Below are positions 42,061-54,549 of a stretch of DNA of 64,000 nt, in pieces. The notes beneath the pieces were generated by a model. That model searched no databases and was not told the DNA's origin. It was given only the letters and a program-made list of their open reading frames with translations. Positions within the stretch are counted from its first letter, which is position 1; every line of letters starts with the position of its first letter. The stretch comes from Clytia hemisphaerica (taxonomy: Eukaryota > Cnidaria > Hydrozoa > Leptothecata > Clytiidae): contig CACVBU010000219.1 in the NCBI GenBank assembly GCA_902728285.1, forward strand, positions 168,814 through 232,813. Direction: 5' to 3'. A program made the position numbers and the translations under genes.

Positions 42061-42199
42061 GATTGAATGCGATATAACAAGATATAAAAACTTAAAATTT
42101 TTATTCACCCGTGGAAAAGGCCGAACGGCGCCCTCTGATATGCCGTGATTTGCTCAGATGCAGCTGGCTGCGAGGGCGTTGGAGCGTGCGTGTCGAAAG

Positions 42200-42980
42200 T
42201 TAAAAAATTTAGTCTTTACATTATGAATCCCCAAAAACTATTTAATTTCCCTGTTATGGCGTGGTAACAAACGGAGAATGAAAACAAATCGAGATCAAAT
42301 AAAAAATTAAAATTGAAAACATCAAAACAACATTACAATAACAAATCAGAATCATTAATTTCTTCAAGATCGCTTTTGGTTTCATCCTTAAATTGATTTG
42401 TCAACCGTTTGAAACAAGTGAGAAACATATTTGCACTGAACCGAACCACTAAACCACCACCTCTCTGGTCACGTCCTTGACTAGACGATGCTATCGTCCG
42501 TTTAAAGTAAATGCGAGAAAGAGTTAGGGCGTCAGGGCGGTTTACGGGAAAAAAGTGTAAACACTGTAAACATCTCCACCACTGCTTACTCCACCCGAAT
42601 TTATCACGCTTCTCCTAAACTATTCCCTTTTTAGTGATCTTGTGTAGACGATAGGATCGTTTAGTCCTTGACTAGACCGTTTTTTCTGAATCTTTGACGA
42701 GTAGGGAGGGGGTTCTTGCTGGCGCCTGGTTCATTCGAAGCCAGACATTCAATTCTTTTTACTTTTTGATCTGCGCTTTAGGTTCAATAAATCAATTCAA
42801 ACTCTAACTAAAATGGTAGCCCCAAAGTTTTTTTTCCGCATTGTAATGTATGTATTTTTCACTTCCAATGCAAAAAAAAAGTGGGAGAAGTTTGATTATT
42901 AAATCTTTCTTTAGTATTTGATCAATATTACCTACTCCTGAAAGCCATATAGTATACAAAAAACTAGCATCCATAAAAAT
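42200..42980. other. Gene-free stretch
   Basis: It contains the related words GACGATGCTATCGTC (42484) and GTAGACGATAGGATCG (42644). No gene or clear element ends are found. Confidence 0.35.
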
Positions 42981-42987
42981 TCTACTG

Positions 42988-43364
42988 GGGCGAAAATAAA
43001 AAAATGTAGTGTTTCCGGAATGCGGGTGAAAGAAAAAAGCTCTCATGATGCGGCCAGCCGTATTTTTTACTATTTTTGATAACTTAAGATCATTGAAATA
43101 GAACTTTAAAGATAACTTTTATGTACAAACAGTATGAAGTAAGCCCCCTGAATACTAATGCATCAACTACTAACGAACAAAACTTGATTTACAAGCGGGA
43201 ATATCTTAACCAAATGACGTTTGATAGTTTGAACGGTCAACTTGATCTTCTTTATGTTATGATGAACAATAGATGAACCCATAGTCTGCGGCCGGGTCAG
43301 AAATTTTTTTTCACCTGGCCAGTTTCCGGAAACACTACATTTTTGAATATTTCCCCGCTATAAG
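42988..43364. repeat. MITE with GGGGCGAAAATAAAAAAATG ends, copy 1
   Basis: The left end GGGGCGAAAATAAAAAAATG leads into TAGTGTTTCCGGAA. The right end, inverted, is GCGGGGAAATATTCAAAAATG leading into TAGTGTTTCCGGAA. The interior includes TTTTTGATAACTTAAGATC. A second copy starts at about 63818 and runs off the window. Confidence 0.75.
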
Positions 43365-43839
43365 GGGAAATATTAGTTAAAAAGGCATTTCTCCGATCCT
43401 TGGCTACTTACGCCCTTTTTGTGCCCTTAATAACGCCCACCCCTCTCCCGATCGATTTGTGCAGCGAGGCATTTGTGCAGCGAGGCGGAACTCTTGTCTA
43501 TAGTGTAAAACCTTTAGTCAGGATTAATCAATGTGTGATTTTTATTGAGGAAATTTAACTCACCATGTGGTGCATGTTCTGGACTGTTTTGATTGTCAAC
43601 TCGACTGAATTGGAAACTTTCTCTCTGATTATTTTTCAGACAGTCAGACAGCTTTAAAAGTGACTTTCAGGGATCTTTTTCCTAAGGATTTTTGAAGTTT
43701 TTGGATGCAATATTCTTTATCTTTTTTATTTTTTTTTCTCCTAAAAGTGCCATACAGTGTGCTGGTGATTAAGGAAGCATTGATCACCAACAGTGTGAGT
43801 AAACAACAGTGCTTGATCACTAAAGAGGTACACGGCAAA

Positions 43840-44165
43840 AATATAAACCTTGTCTGCTTGAGCAGATTGATTTACATTCTCGACAAAGAGGTCGATAAAA
43901 CAAACCTTGTCTGCTTGAGCAGATTGATTTACATTCTCGACGAAGAGGTCGATAAAACAAACCTTGTCTGCTTGTTGAGCAGATTGATTATTTACACTCT
44001 CGACAAAGAAGTCGATAGAAAAACTATTGTCCGATATTTCGTACACGGCAAAAATATAAACCTTGTCTGCTTGAGCAGATTGATTTACATTCTCGACAAA
44101 GAAGTCGATAGAAAAACTATTGTCCGATATTTTAGGTTGACATATATTATTGCAAAAGAGGTCGA
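43840..44165. repeat. 57-base minisatellite, open on both strands
   Basis: Units containing CTTGTCTGCTTGAGCAG, ATTGATTTACATTCTCGAC and AAAGAGGTCGATA recur four to five times. The unit is 57 bases, a multiple of three, so long frames stay open on both strands (encoding repeated NLVCLSRLIYILDKEVD on plus). I do not regard either frame as a real gene. A longer composite block with GTACACGGCAAAAATATAAAC is also duplicated (43830, 44041). Confidence 0.8.
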
Positions 44166-44653
44166 TAGAATAAAGCATCTCCTCTTTTGTGGATTAGATT
44201 GGTGTCAAGAGATTCATATATCAACAAACTTCCCCCCTCAGCGACGAACGTACTTTTTGAATGGCCCCTTAAAGAAGTCATTGCCAAAAAAATGACAAAA
44301 CGGTCACAATGCAATACCTTTGCCTTTATGATTCCAATAAAAACTGCTGATTTGGCCTATCCCATTTGTGCTGGTTTCCTTGATTTTTAACATACTTAGC
44401 TTTACTGTTCTTTTGTTATACATTTGTTAATATACATTATATACATATATATATTAATATACATTTTGTGCTTAATCTGAGGTTTACATTCAGTGTAATT
44501 TTTAAAACACACGACTACAATATGCAACGTTCCTCACTTTGACATTTTCTTGGTTATGAACCCTCATTACGCTCTTTTTTTATAAGAACCATGAAATTTG
44601 AGTTAAGCCTAGGCTTGTTCTTATTTTTTCTATTGTCTAGAATAATAGACCTA

Positions 44654-45036
44654 CATGTTTTTTTTTATAAGCAAGTGTATGCCCCTTGGTCAGGCTCGAG
44701 TATGCTTAAGCTTTCAAAGCATCCATACATGAAATATGCTTATTATATGCTTAAGAATTATTATGCTTTTGATTCACCCAAACAAATTTTTTAATAAAAT
44801 CTTTAAAATTTTGTTAATATTCGATTCAAAAAGCATTTAAATTTTTGAGCAGTGGAATGAGGCTAGCCATGGAATGTCTTTTTTTACTTGACCACTTGCA
44901 AACCTTTTTGAATAGAAAGAGATTGACTACTTGAAAAAATATTTCAGACTAGCGTATAGGCTTATGTTATGCTTAGGAAATCTGCAAATATGAGCCTTCG
45001 TATGCTTATAAGCGTTATGCTTATAAAAAAAACATG
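44654..45036. repeat. TA-flanked MITE, CATGTTTTTTTTATAAGC family, copy 2
   Basis: Same ends and body as 9351-9706, with TA duplicated (44652 and 45037). Confidence 0.88.
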
Positions 45037-45209
45037 TATTGTTTCAGTCTAAGCCTGATTGTTCTTATAAAAAAAGAGTGTATGCTGTTAACCCTTTCAG
45101 TACCGAGCCCTTTTTTCTATTTTTTTAGCCTACACTTTTTTATAAGCGTATCGTAATGCCCGAAGTTTTTATCATTTTATCCTGGAGATGAGCTTAATTT
45201 TTTAAATAC

Positions 45210-45360
45210 AGTAGAGTCTCCATAACTCGAACCTCTATTACTCGAACGTCTCCTTAACTCGAACAAATTCGTTGGCAGCATGAAAATTTCCTAATAAACT
45301 CTTATAAAAAAAACCTCCATATATCGAATGTTCCCCTTTTTTGGCTCCATAACTCGAATT
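45210..45360. repeat. Pogo-like MITE fragment, CTCCATAACTCGAA words
   Basis: It begins CAGTAGAGTCTCCATAAC and repeats TAACTCGAAC three times. The opposite end was not found, so it is probably truncated. Related to 15335-15506. Confidence 0.55.
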
Positions 45361-45539
45361 TTGTTTTACTTTCCTGAACTTGAAAAATATAAGCAATCTG
45401 ATTGGCTAAGAGACAAACCATATTTCTTTTTTGAAAATTTTGATTTTTGGGCCTGGGGTCGAGTTTTCATTTTTTTCAAAATCTTAAACTGTACTGCTAC
45501 AATCAGACCTTTAAATAATAAATAATTCGAAAGTTACTG

Positions 45540-46440
45540 AAGTCGAGCCCAGTGCGGTGCGCAAGCCTGGACGGCCTCAAGTTGAAAAGTTTTTTTTTTT
45601 CGATCAAGCAGTCCATCTGCAAGTGTAAGAGGAAATATTTAGTCGCATTTGTGCGAATCTTGTTTTTATTTCGCTTGGTCATAATGAGTGTTTTTCTCTG
45701 AAAAGTGCTGACTAACCTCGTGATCAAAACATTACATCATTATATATCAACGGAAAGCTTAGACTCTCTACTTTCATTTTCTTTGTTGTTTGAACAACTA
45801 GTATAAGAGAGCAAATGTAAATTTGACCTGTGTTCTGGGTGTCTAGCACTGTACGTTGTTTTTTTGTTTTATACAAAGTTGAAAGATTTTCAACACTACT
45901 TTATCATTTATCTTATTGGGACTCACAAAGCCATTTTCCACTTTTAAGAGTTCAATCAAAAAAGTTTTCTTATTTCAACGAATTCATGATAGTATCCACT
46001 CCAGGTTTTATGTTTTATTTCACACTAGCCCCTAAGACCCCGTGAAAAACTTTAGCGAAAAATAATAGATTAAAACGATGAATATAAAAATCTTGTAATA
46101 CGGAGAGAGTAATTAAGTCTTACCGCCCGAATTTTGAAATCCGAATTAGCGGGTCTAAAATTCAGGGAAAAAGACGAACTTTTATGAATTTTTGGGAACC
46201 CTGATTGACCCTTTAACCGGGTAATACACTATTCATTGTACAATTTTTTTTTATGGTATGATTTATATTTCGGTTTGAATACTTTATAGAGCAATTTTTT
46301 TTTTTGATTTTTACTAAATTTTTTTTTACTAATTGTACTAAGTTTATAATTATGAAAGATAATATACGGATTCTGTTAATGAAACTGACTCTCTATGTTT
46401 TATTTGAAACGCCAATTTTTTTGGCCTTGCTCATCATTCT
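45540..46440. other. Gene-free stretch
   Basis: AT-rich. A GGGAACCCTGATTGACCC word near 46193 resembles the AGGGTTCCC repeat near 11180. Nothing else is recognised. Confidence 0.35.
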
Positions 46441-46445
46441 TGAAT

Positions 46446-47160
46446 CATAGTATAAGAAAGCCGTGGCTTGAATGATAACATCTGAATTTCTCTTGTTCTA
46501 TCTCTGTCGTATCTGATGACTATTTGTTGATCAAGAAATCAGTATTGTAGCATGTTTAATGGTAAATTTTATTGGTTTCTCGTTAATAGTTATTTCTCAG
46601 TGCGTTTTAGACATTAATGATCATTCCCTTGATAATATAAAATCATTGTAAAATCATTGTAAATGAAAGACTACCAATAAGAAATTTAAACAAGCACAAA
46701 ATGGCTGGGCTTAAAGAACTCAAAAATTAATAAAGTGCATCGAATGCCTTCACAATATTTCATTGAAATCTTTTTAGAAATCAATGAAAAAGTACATCAA
46801 GATAATACTGTGAAAATTTCAAGCCAGCACCTTTAAAATCTATTATTCAAACTGACAGGAAAGTTTTCATCTTGGATATAGTTCTTATAATTTCAATTTT
46901 GCAAAAAAAAACATTGTTTCCATAAAATACCCCTAAAATATGTCCAAAATTAGTTCAAGTGTTCTATTGGGTACAGATTCAAAGATATTTAGCAACAAAA
47001 AAACTTTTTGTGAAGGAAAGTAAGAGAAAAATTTGAAAAACTATCTACCAATAATAAACTTAGCATCTTGATGTTCTTATAAAGCTCGGAGACAAAGATG
47101 GAACGATTAACTGAAAAGACAATGCGGTGCATATTCAAGCCGCGGCTTTCTTATACTATG
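46446..47160. mobile_element. TIR element, CATAGTATAAGAAAGCCG ends
   Basis: 28-base inverted ends CATAGTATAAGAAAGCCG with one mismatch (CGTGG versus CGCGG further in), 715 bases, no ORF. TTGAAT lies just outside the left end and one base outside the right end, a possible target duplication. It directly abuts the next MITE. Confidence 0.8.
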
Positions 47161-47174
47161 TTTGAATACAAGAA

Positions 47175-47569
47175 GGGGCCGTCCACATAGTACGTACGCA
47201 CTAAAATGTCGAAAATCGAGTACCCCTTCCCCCCTGTACCCAAGCGTACGCAAATGGCTATACCCCTCTGGTAAGTTCGTACTTTTTCATTCACCCCCCC
47301 CCCTCGGTTGAAGAAAATTTCGAATTCAAATCGTTTGGTTCGGACCTTTATTTCATACATGGAACTCAATGTTTATCAAGAAACTTTTTCTTTTCGTTGA
47401 TGCGTATAACAAGCGTAAAAGTCAACTAAAAAACAAGCGAAAAAGGGCTATGAAAAAATTTTCTTTGCGTACATAAATTTTCCTTTGACCCCTCCCCTCC
47501 CCCTGTACGCAAGTATACGCTTTTGAGAAGACTCCCCCCTTAGTGCGTACGTACTATGTGGACGGCCCC
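47175..47569. mobile_element. MITE with GGGGCCGTCCACATAGTACG ends
   Basis: Inverted ends GGGGCCGTCCACATAGTACG continue for about 30 bases. GAA is present on both sides as a 3-base duplication. The interior has CCCCTGTACGCAAG words near both ends. No ORF is credible. MITEs with GGGGCCGTCC ends are widespread in invertebrates. Confidence 0.85.
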
Positions 47570-47579
47570 GAATGGTAGA

Positions 47580-48620
47580 CTAGTATAGTCGTTGAATGAA
47601 AAACATCACACCGGAAAATCTTACTAGAGTGGTAAAATCGGGAAACCGTATCTAGAACGATATTCTCAAATTTTCCTTCTCTCTCGCGCGCTAATTCCCG
47701 TGTGAACGTTTTACCGATTATACCTAGCCAGTAGCCAGTACCCGACTCCTAAATTTTGTTGCGCGCGGTAAATAACAGACTTGTTTACAAGTCTACCCCG
47801 AATGGTAATTCAAACTCGAACGGGAAATGTTATTTGTTCAAAATACAGAGAGATTTGAATTATAGAAAGTAACTTGAGTGAAAGGGAACTGAATTTTTTG
47901 AAAATTTAAACTCATTTTCAGACATTATCAAGTATACCATTCGAAAGCTCTTGAAAAACTATATAGAAGACTTTTAAACGGTTATATCCGATTTCCTTAC
48001 CTAACTCGAGTTACCTAACTTAGTTTTAAATTTTGTAGATCAGCTTGTAAAAGTAACGAGTAAAAGTATTTCCTATGATCTGCTGATATCATTAAACAGG
48101 TTAGGGTGCCAGTAATTATATTAAGCATAACTCACGTAGCTTATATTATTTAGCATCTCTCAGCGACGCTGGAAAACATACTCTCGGGTACCTAATAAGC
48201 GAGCGAGCGTTAATCAATTTTTCGGAAATTTTCCACCGAGGACATTCTTATTCGAACCCAACCCCCCTCCCCGCTTATTGATTTTTTGGGAAAATGTTTT
48301 TGAAAGTTCCTTCCTTTTCCCTAATTCTGCTACCCTGAGTATCAGAGGTTAAGTTTTCAAAGAATATATTAACCTCTGAAGACCAATAATAGAAATTTTA
48401 TCGCGCATGTGTCAATCTAATCACTGTAGAAAGAATCAAAGATGAAGAGCAAATATTACCTTATTAATGTCTAGCAGACTGTATCAGTATGCAGTTTACT
48501 ATTTACGAATTCCCCAGAAACCTCCAAGTGTAATTGAAGTGAGTTTCTTCCGAAAGAAATCTTTTACATGATCCCCAAATGTATAACAGTAATTACTAAA
48601 CTATTAATTATGGAAATGTC
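47580..48620. other. Gene-free stretch
   Basis: No gene. TACCTAATAAGCGAGCGAGCG near 48188 is repeat-like. Confidence 0.35.
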
Positions 48621-48627
48621 ACTTTTA

Positions 48628-48833
48628 ATAGAGCTTTTCATAAATTAATTCACGAACATCACTTGCCTCGTATTCAAACAATTACCATGGTGATTATGTC
48701 CCTTGAGACATTAAATCCTTTTTTTATGAATAGAAAGTAGTTTTAATAAAATCCGCTGGGAGTTAATCACCATGGCAATAATTTCAAAACGAGGCAAGTG
48801 ATGTCCGTGACGTAATTTATGAAAAGGTCTATT
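48628..48833. repeat. Palindromic MITE, AATAGA-CTTTTCATAAATTA ends
   Basis: The arms match through CACGnACATCACTTGCCTCG and CCATGGTGATTA with a short centre. The outermost AATAGACCTTTTC is shared with other palindromes in this window. Confidence 0.85.
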
Positions 48834-48839
48834 GAATCG

Positions 48840-50100
48840 AAATAATAAACAGACTTTATGTTATGATTCTCTATCACTGACTCTTTTTAAAAAGCATTGA
48901 TGATATTTTTTAGCTGTGTTTTCAACGACGGGAATAAAAATATCAACTTTGAACTTCATCCAAGATCTTGGATGGTCGTCATGGTTACTTTTGTCTTCGT
49001 TGATTGCGCGATGAATAGAATCTCGATTCGTCGGCACAGCGTCAATATATGATTTTGACCTGTGCTTTTTATGGTATAATTCTGCTGTATTAGCCCCCTT
49101 TTTTTAACCTGCAAATTGTAATTTTCCGTGCCTTTGGACCGGCGAAATTCACCGTTTGCCGGGTCTGAGTAAAATCCCTGATAATGCTATATGAGTTTTT
49201 GACAATGGGGTACAAAAAATCAGAATTGACGCATTGCCAGAGGATTCTCAATGATTGATGGATGAGTCATAGAACGATAAAAGATAATATTCACAATTCA
49301 AAATTAAGAACCCACGCTCTTCATGTCCTAAACTCATGACAAAACAAACACTTTTGTAAATTGCAAAGTCTTGTTGATTTTCACTCTGCCTACATGAAGT
49401 TTTTTTCTTTCTAAGTAAAAGTTTCAATAAAGAGCTGACTCTGACACAAAATGTTACGCTGAAACATGAAAGAAAAGCGTGGGGAAAGTACTTTTGAACG
49501 TTAAACACACAAAGCAGGTGTCAAAAAATGCCAATGATGTCATATTTAACTGTTTTGGATATTTGATATATTGAAATACCATATTGACAATGAGTATAAA
49601 TAACGGTATAACTTTGGGATATTTTCATCGTCAGAAAACAGGGTTTATTCTTATGGAGATGTTTGATGGCGGACACCAGAGTGTTTGAAGGGGGTTAGAA
49701 CCCTTATTAAAGAAAAAATGTTTTTGGACGGCTAAAGTAAGTAAGGTTTTTATCAGAAATTTGCCATGTGAATGATGGAATTTTTTTGCGGGACTTCTAT
49801 TCATGCTATTGAGAGAAAACTTTCAATCCTTAAAATTTCTTTATTTTAAATTCTTGAAAATTTGACAGTACAATCACGCAATCTTTTTTCCCAAATTCAC
49901 ACAATTTTTTTTAACTTTCACGCATTCACGTAAGTGAAAAAGCTCATCCATGCATTCGCGCAAACCGCTGGGGCATAGATTATCTAGGTCATGATATAAA
50001 AATGCAAAAAAATTTATCTGCTACAGTATGTGGTGACACGAAATTTCTTTCGTGGTTGATTAACTGATAATAAGACTTTTCTTGTCCCAAAATGCAATTC
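48840..50100. other. Gene-free stretch
   Basis: No coding or element structure is recognised on either strand. Confidence 0.35.
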
Positions 50101-50205
50101 AATAGACCTTATCGGAGTTTTTGATTTTTCTGAAAAAGCGATGCATTGTGGGATTGTTTCGAGTGTATTACAATAGAAAAATCAAAAACTCCGATAAAGT
50201 CTATT
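50101..50205. repeat. Palindromic MITE, AATAGACCTTATCGGAG ends
   Basis: 105 bases. AATAGACCTTATCGGAG with TTTTTGATTTTTCT is matched inverted at the other end. Confidence 0.85.
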
Positions 50206-50304
50206 GTAATATAAAAGTAATACAAAAAGTATTGCTCAGTCACATCCACAAAAGGTGTTCGTATGGGGAACGAAACGAGTGAATTGCAAAATTGTGATAT
50301 GTTT

Positions 50305-50402
50305 CCCAGCTGGCACATAACGTTGTTTTAACGTTCATCTAACGTTATATGGACGTTGTGAACGTTAGATGAACGTTGAAACAACGTTGTGTGCCAGCTG
50401 GG
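50305..50402. repeat. AACGTT-rich MITE, copy 3
   Basis: The ends CCCAGCTGGCACATAACG and the complement of AACGTTGTGTGCCAGCTGG enclose AACGTTCATCTAACG and its complement. Of the three clear copies this has the cleanest palindrome. Confidence 0.88.
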
Positions 50403-50409
50403 TTGGATC

Positions 50410-53400
50410 ATAAGAATCAGTCAGTGCAAAACAAGGAATAATGTTTGGCTCAATAGAGGATAGAAAGCAGTCAGTGTTTGTCTTTTAGATTTAAGAATAA
50501 CACTTTGGAGAATTTTGAATTTGAAAAGGTATTAATTTTTTTTCAAATAAGGAACAAATTCAGAAGCATAATTTACCCATAGATTTATAAAGCCCCCCCC
50601 CGATGAAAGCCCGAAGGGTTAGATGTCGTGCTTTAAGCCATCGCAGGCAAAAAAAAGTGAATATCGCAAGAAATATAGTTGCTCTTATTTTTGGAAATAT
50701 CTGCGAAGCTTCTGATTGGTCAAACCATGGAGGTATAAAGAAACAGGAGAAGTATGTTATTATAACCAAGCTCGCCCTACGATTAAAAAAGTTACTATGT
50801 ATGCATGCTTATAAACTCATATATATCGTGCATTTTTAATAAGCTCTTTTATCCATAGTTGAAATCTTATTGGCTCATTTAAGCTTTAGAAATTAGATGA
50901 GACGAGATTCATTGTTTCTGACATTCGCGTAAGAAAATATTTGGACTAAAAAAAGACCTGTAAACTTGGCAATCCTTCATCAAATGATAAGATTTTTCGA
51001 TCAATGTTTTCTTTAAGGTGAACTTTATTACTTGATACTTTCCTCCAAAATTCTCCAGCGACTTTATGTCTACAAATTGAGTCTGAAATCGTGTGTGCTT
51101 ATGAAGAACTTTTTATTTTCTGGCTTGAGAAAATATGTTTACAAAACAAAATTTAACGGGTATATAACGAAATTGAACATAAACTTGTTTCGTGAACAAA
51201 GTTTTATTTAATTTTCGTATATTAGAAGGCTAAAAAATTCGATACTGATAGTAAGAATATTCAGAGCAAACTCGAGTTCTACTAAAAAGCACTGGATATC
51301 AAGTCGGTTTGCCGAGCTCCGAATTTCTTTTGATATATTTTCATATTAAGAAATCGAAAATTGACTTTAACGACTCAATTCCCAAAAGACAAAACTTTCC
51401 TGTTCATTCAACTCCTGTTTTTCTTTATACCTCTATGGTCAAACGCTGAAATTCTATTGTAATGTCACGTGACCTAGGTAGGATTTCCAATGTAAGTATA
51501 AGCCCGAAGGGCTGGAATCGAATCTCCTAGGTAGGATTTGAAGCCAACAAATCCTACCAAAGTTGCGCGGCCTTGAGCGGCTCGCCTGGTTTTTACACAA
51601 ATGACAGATTGAAACTAAAATTTACCGCTAAATTTAAATAAAAATATCAATTGTAAACAAAGGAATTGCTGGATCCAATCTGTCGTCAAAAATACGGCAC
51701 ATTTTTTAAGGCTTCACTTTTTCTTGCCTGAGAAAGGTTAGAGATTCTACTCTAGCCCTTCCGGCTTTAAACTCAATGAGGATTTCCTACCTAACCACGG
51801 CACACTTTTCAGCAAAACGACGACCCAATACATTAAGGGGACATAGTATACTCTGTGGGCTTAGTATGCTACGGTTAAACCCGACTAAATTGGTAGTCGA
51901 ATTTAAGTTGATTTTACAAAATGAAAATTTTCACACTTTAAGATCGAAATGATTTTCGAAACCACTTCTAATTAAAAATTCCAAAACTCTTTGAATGTTA
52001 ACAACCTTGACTCCGGAGATCAAAACAAAACTCATCAACAACTTGAACCTTTTAGTTGCAAAGTTGCAAATATCTTCAAAATCTAAAGGAGTATTTATAT
52101 ATCGGCAAGGTTCTGAGGATTTTTCAGGTTTAGAAGAAGCCTCGTTATCCAGGCGGTAAAAGTTTTAAATTTTTAGTTTACGGCCTGGTTTTCCTAAAGC
52201 GATTTGCATTGGGCACCATTTTAAAATCGGAAAGAAGAATAATGTGAATCCAAAAATATTTTGCGTTAGAAAGCTTGAAAGTTTAACGAAACTCCTGGGT
52301 TTACATGAATTTAGGTATAGCTGTAGATGTAGAGAATACATGTTTTTCATAAGAATAAACTATGTATTAGTTATCGCACAGTGCAGAGTGCAATACGGGA
52401 TTCATTTTTCGAGTTCTTTTATTTTTTGCTCCTTATTTTCACGAGCGAGTGATAATAACAGCAAAAAAAAAAGAACGAGTTTGGTTTATCGCAAGACTTG
52501 AAAAATCTACTTTCTTTTTTTATTTCTCAAAGAAATTGACGTCAAAAAATGAAGCTGTTGCATTGATCAGTGCAATAAATGAAGCGCAACAGTGAACAGT
52601 GCAAATAAAAACGAACAGTGCAACGTTTATGCACTGTAATGTAACCAATCAGATTGCAGATATTTTACATGTCATGCGATAAATAAGAATATAAGGCTTC
52701 GATGGCCAAAATGTTAAGAACAAGTTAAGAACATTTTGAGGCTTTGGGGACTCTAAAACACCTAATTTCTTAGGAAAATGCGAGTTGAATATCCAGGCTA
52801 GTTTTGTATCTTCACAGGTTTCGAACGCTGAGACGTTTTGACTCATAGATTGGAATGGCTATAGGATTGACCTAGAACTTTTGACTTTTTTAAAGATTTT
52901 ATTTCAACACATTTTTGGCGGTAACTTATTGCCACCGCAGGGAGCCTAAAGCGACCGAGGATGGCATTCATAGCTTTACGCATAAGGAAGTTGGGAAAAC
53001 ATCTCATAATTTTGCGTTTGCATTTGCGCGTTTTTCAGTATTTTAGTTCCGCTTAACGATAGCATTCTTATTACGGTCTCTCTATTGTTTTATCATCATC
53101 AAAAAGACTTAACCGGAGTCTTTTTGATCTGATTACTCATTTTGAAATCTCAGTTTGTCTTTTTCTTATCCCTGGAGAGTTAATGAATCTAAGGAAATTT
53201 CCTTTTCTGGGAAATTCCCTTTTTATACCACAAGTAGTTATTAAGCACTCTTCATTACTCTACTCAAAGTATTCGAACAGTTATGTTGCTAAAAGTGTAC
53301 ATTAGTAAAATAACAAATGAAGAGTATCTTCCGACATACGCTTTTTAGGAAAAACCAGTAAGTCATATGATTCTGGCTGGGCTGCTCTTAATTTCATATG

Positions 53401-53850
53401 AGTTCTTCAGGCTTAAATGTCAATAATAATGAAAATGGAAACCTGTACTTCTCAGTAATTTCTGAAATCTGAGGCTCAGATTCTGCTTAATTTGTTTTTA
53501 GGTTTTGGCCAAATTTCAGCCTCGTATTCTTATGAAGGCACGGATGTCACTCTAAGTAGACTGTAAATCACTCCCTTGTCACATTTGTAAGCATTTGAAA
53601 GAATTTTGTCTCAGATGAGAGGTCACTCTTAACAAAAAAGATCATTCCTTTTGAAAGCAAATCTAACTCTATGTGTTCGTTTTGCTGCGGTGGCACCTTA
53701 ATGAAAGTTATGGTTAGTATATTACTTTATTAAAAAGGTGAATGGGCCTTGATGTTGCCTGGCATTCCAAGCTCAAAATTTTAGAAAAGTAAGAATTATC
53801 TCGGCATACAAAGTTCTAAAGTTTTAGACGGGACGATAGAAAAAAATCTA
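50410..53850. other. Gene-free stretch with scattered inverted repeats
   Basis: GGTCAAACCATGGAGGTATA (50718) is matched inverted by TATACCTCTATGGTCAAAC (51427), perhaps the ends of a degraded element of about 730 bases. AACAGTGCAA and CACAGTGCA words cluster at 52378-52640. No gene is seen. Confidence 0.4.
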
Positions 53851-53855
53851 ACAAA

Positions 53856-54548
53856 CTAAAGTCTATTTCAAATTAGCTGACAGTGTTGTTTTCAAACCTC
53901 AATAACTTCTGCTAGAATTTGAATTAAGTAGCGATTTTCTGCTCGTTGAAAAGACAAAATGGAGTGGGATATTGTCATAAAGAAAAAACTCAAAATAAGA
54001 TCGGAAAATGCAGATTGAAAATGAAGAAGAAGAAAATCAACTTCTTCAATGATTGTGCTATAAGTATCAATTTCACACGAGTGATTCTTTGATCTTAGAA
54101 CATCATTAATGTGAAAAGATTAAAAAAAAAAATTCCAACGAAAGATATAGTCTAGATATAGAGATATAGTTTATCAATGATTGACTTCAAAAATCATCAA
54201 AAAACAACAAAAAAGAGCCCTATTTTAAACCAACCAGGGCAAAGTTTTAAGCTGTAACTTTTGATTGAATGAAAAGTTTTTAAATCATTTTTCGCATTTA
54301 TGACCTTCTAAGATTGAAGAGTTTTTGATACAAAAATGAAGATCATAGCAATATTCTACAAAAAGTTGATTTTCTTCTTCTTCATTTTTCATCTTTGTTT
54401 TTCCATTTTTTAAATTGTTTTCTTTTTTGATAATATTCCACTCTGGATTTTCTTTTTAACGAGCACAAAACCACTAACTAATTCAAATTCTGTCGAAAGT
54501 TATTGAGGTTTGAAAAAACACTGCCAGCTAATTTGAAATAGACTTTAG
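53856..54548. repeat. Palindromic element, CTAAAGTCTATTTCAAATTA ends
   Basis: The arms of about 200 bases match through CTGnCAGTGTT, CAAACCTCAATAAC and GAAGAAGAAAATCAACTTC. 693 bases with no ORF. Confidence 0.85.
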
Positions 54549-54549
54549 A

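Noticed and set aside
41817..42080. 87-codon minus-strand frame with KMGGDEMLSRGDYRWFLEML
   Set aside because: Part of it is a 36-base tandem duplication (ACCAGCGAnAATC units at 41827 and 41862). No family match, so kept only as the low-confidence 41-codon alternative.
43705..44295. 196-codon plus-strand and 145-codon minus-strand open frames
   Set aside because: Both are translations of the 57-bp minisatellite, whose unit length is a multiple of three. No domain is visible.
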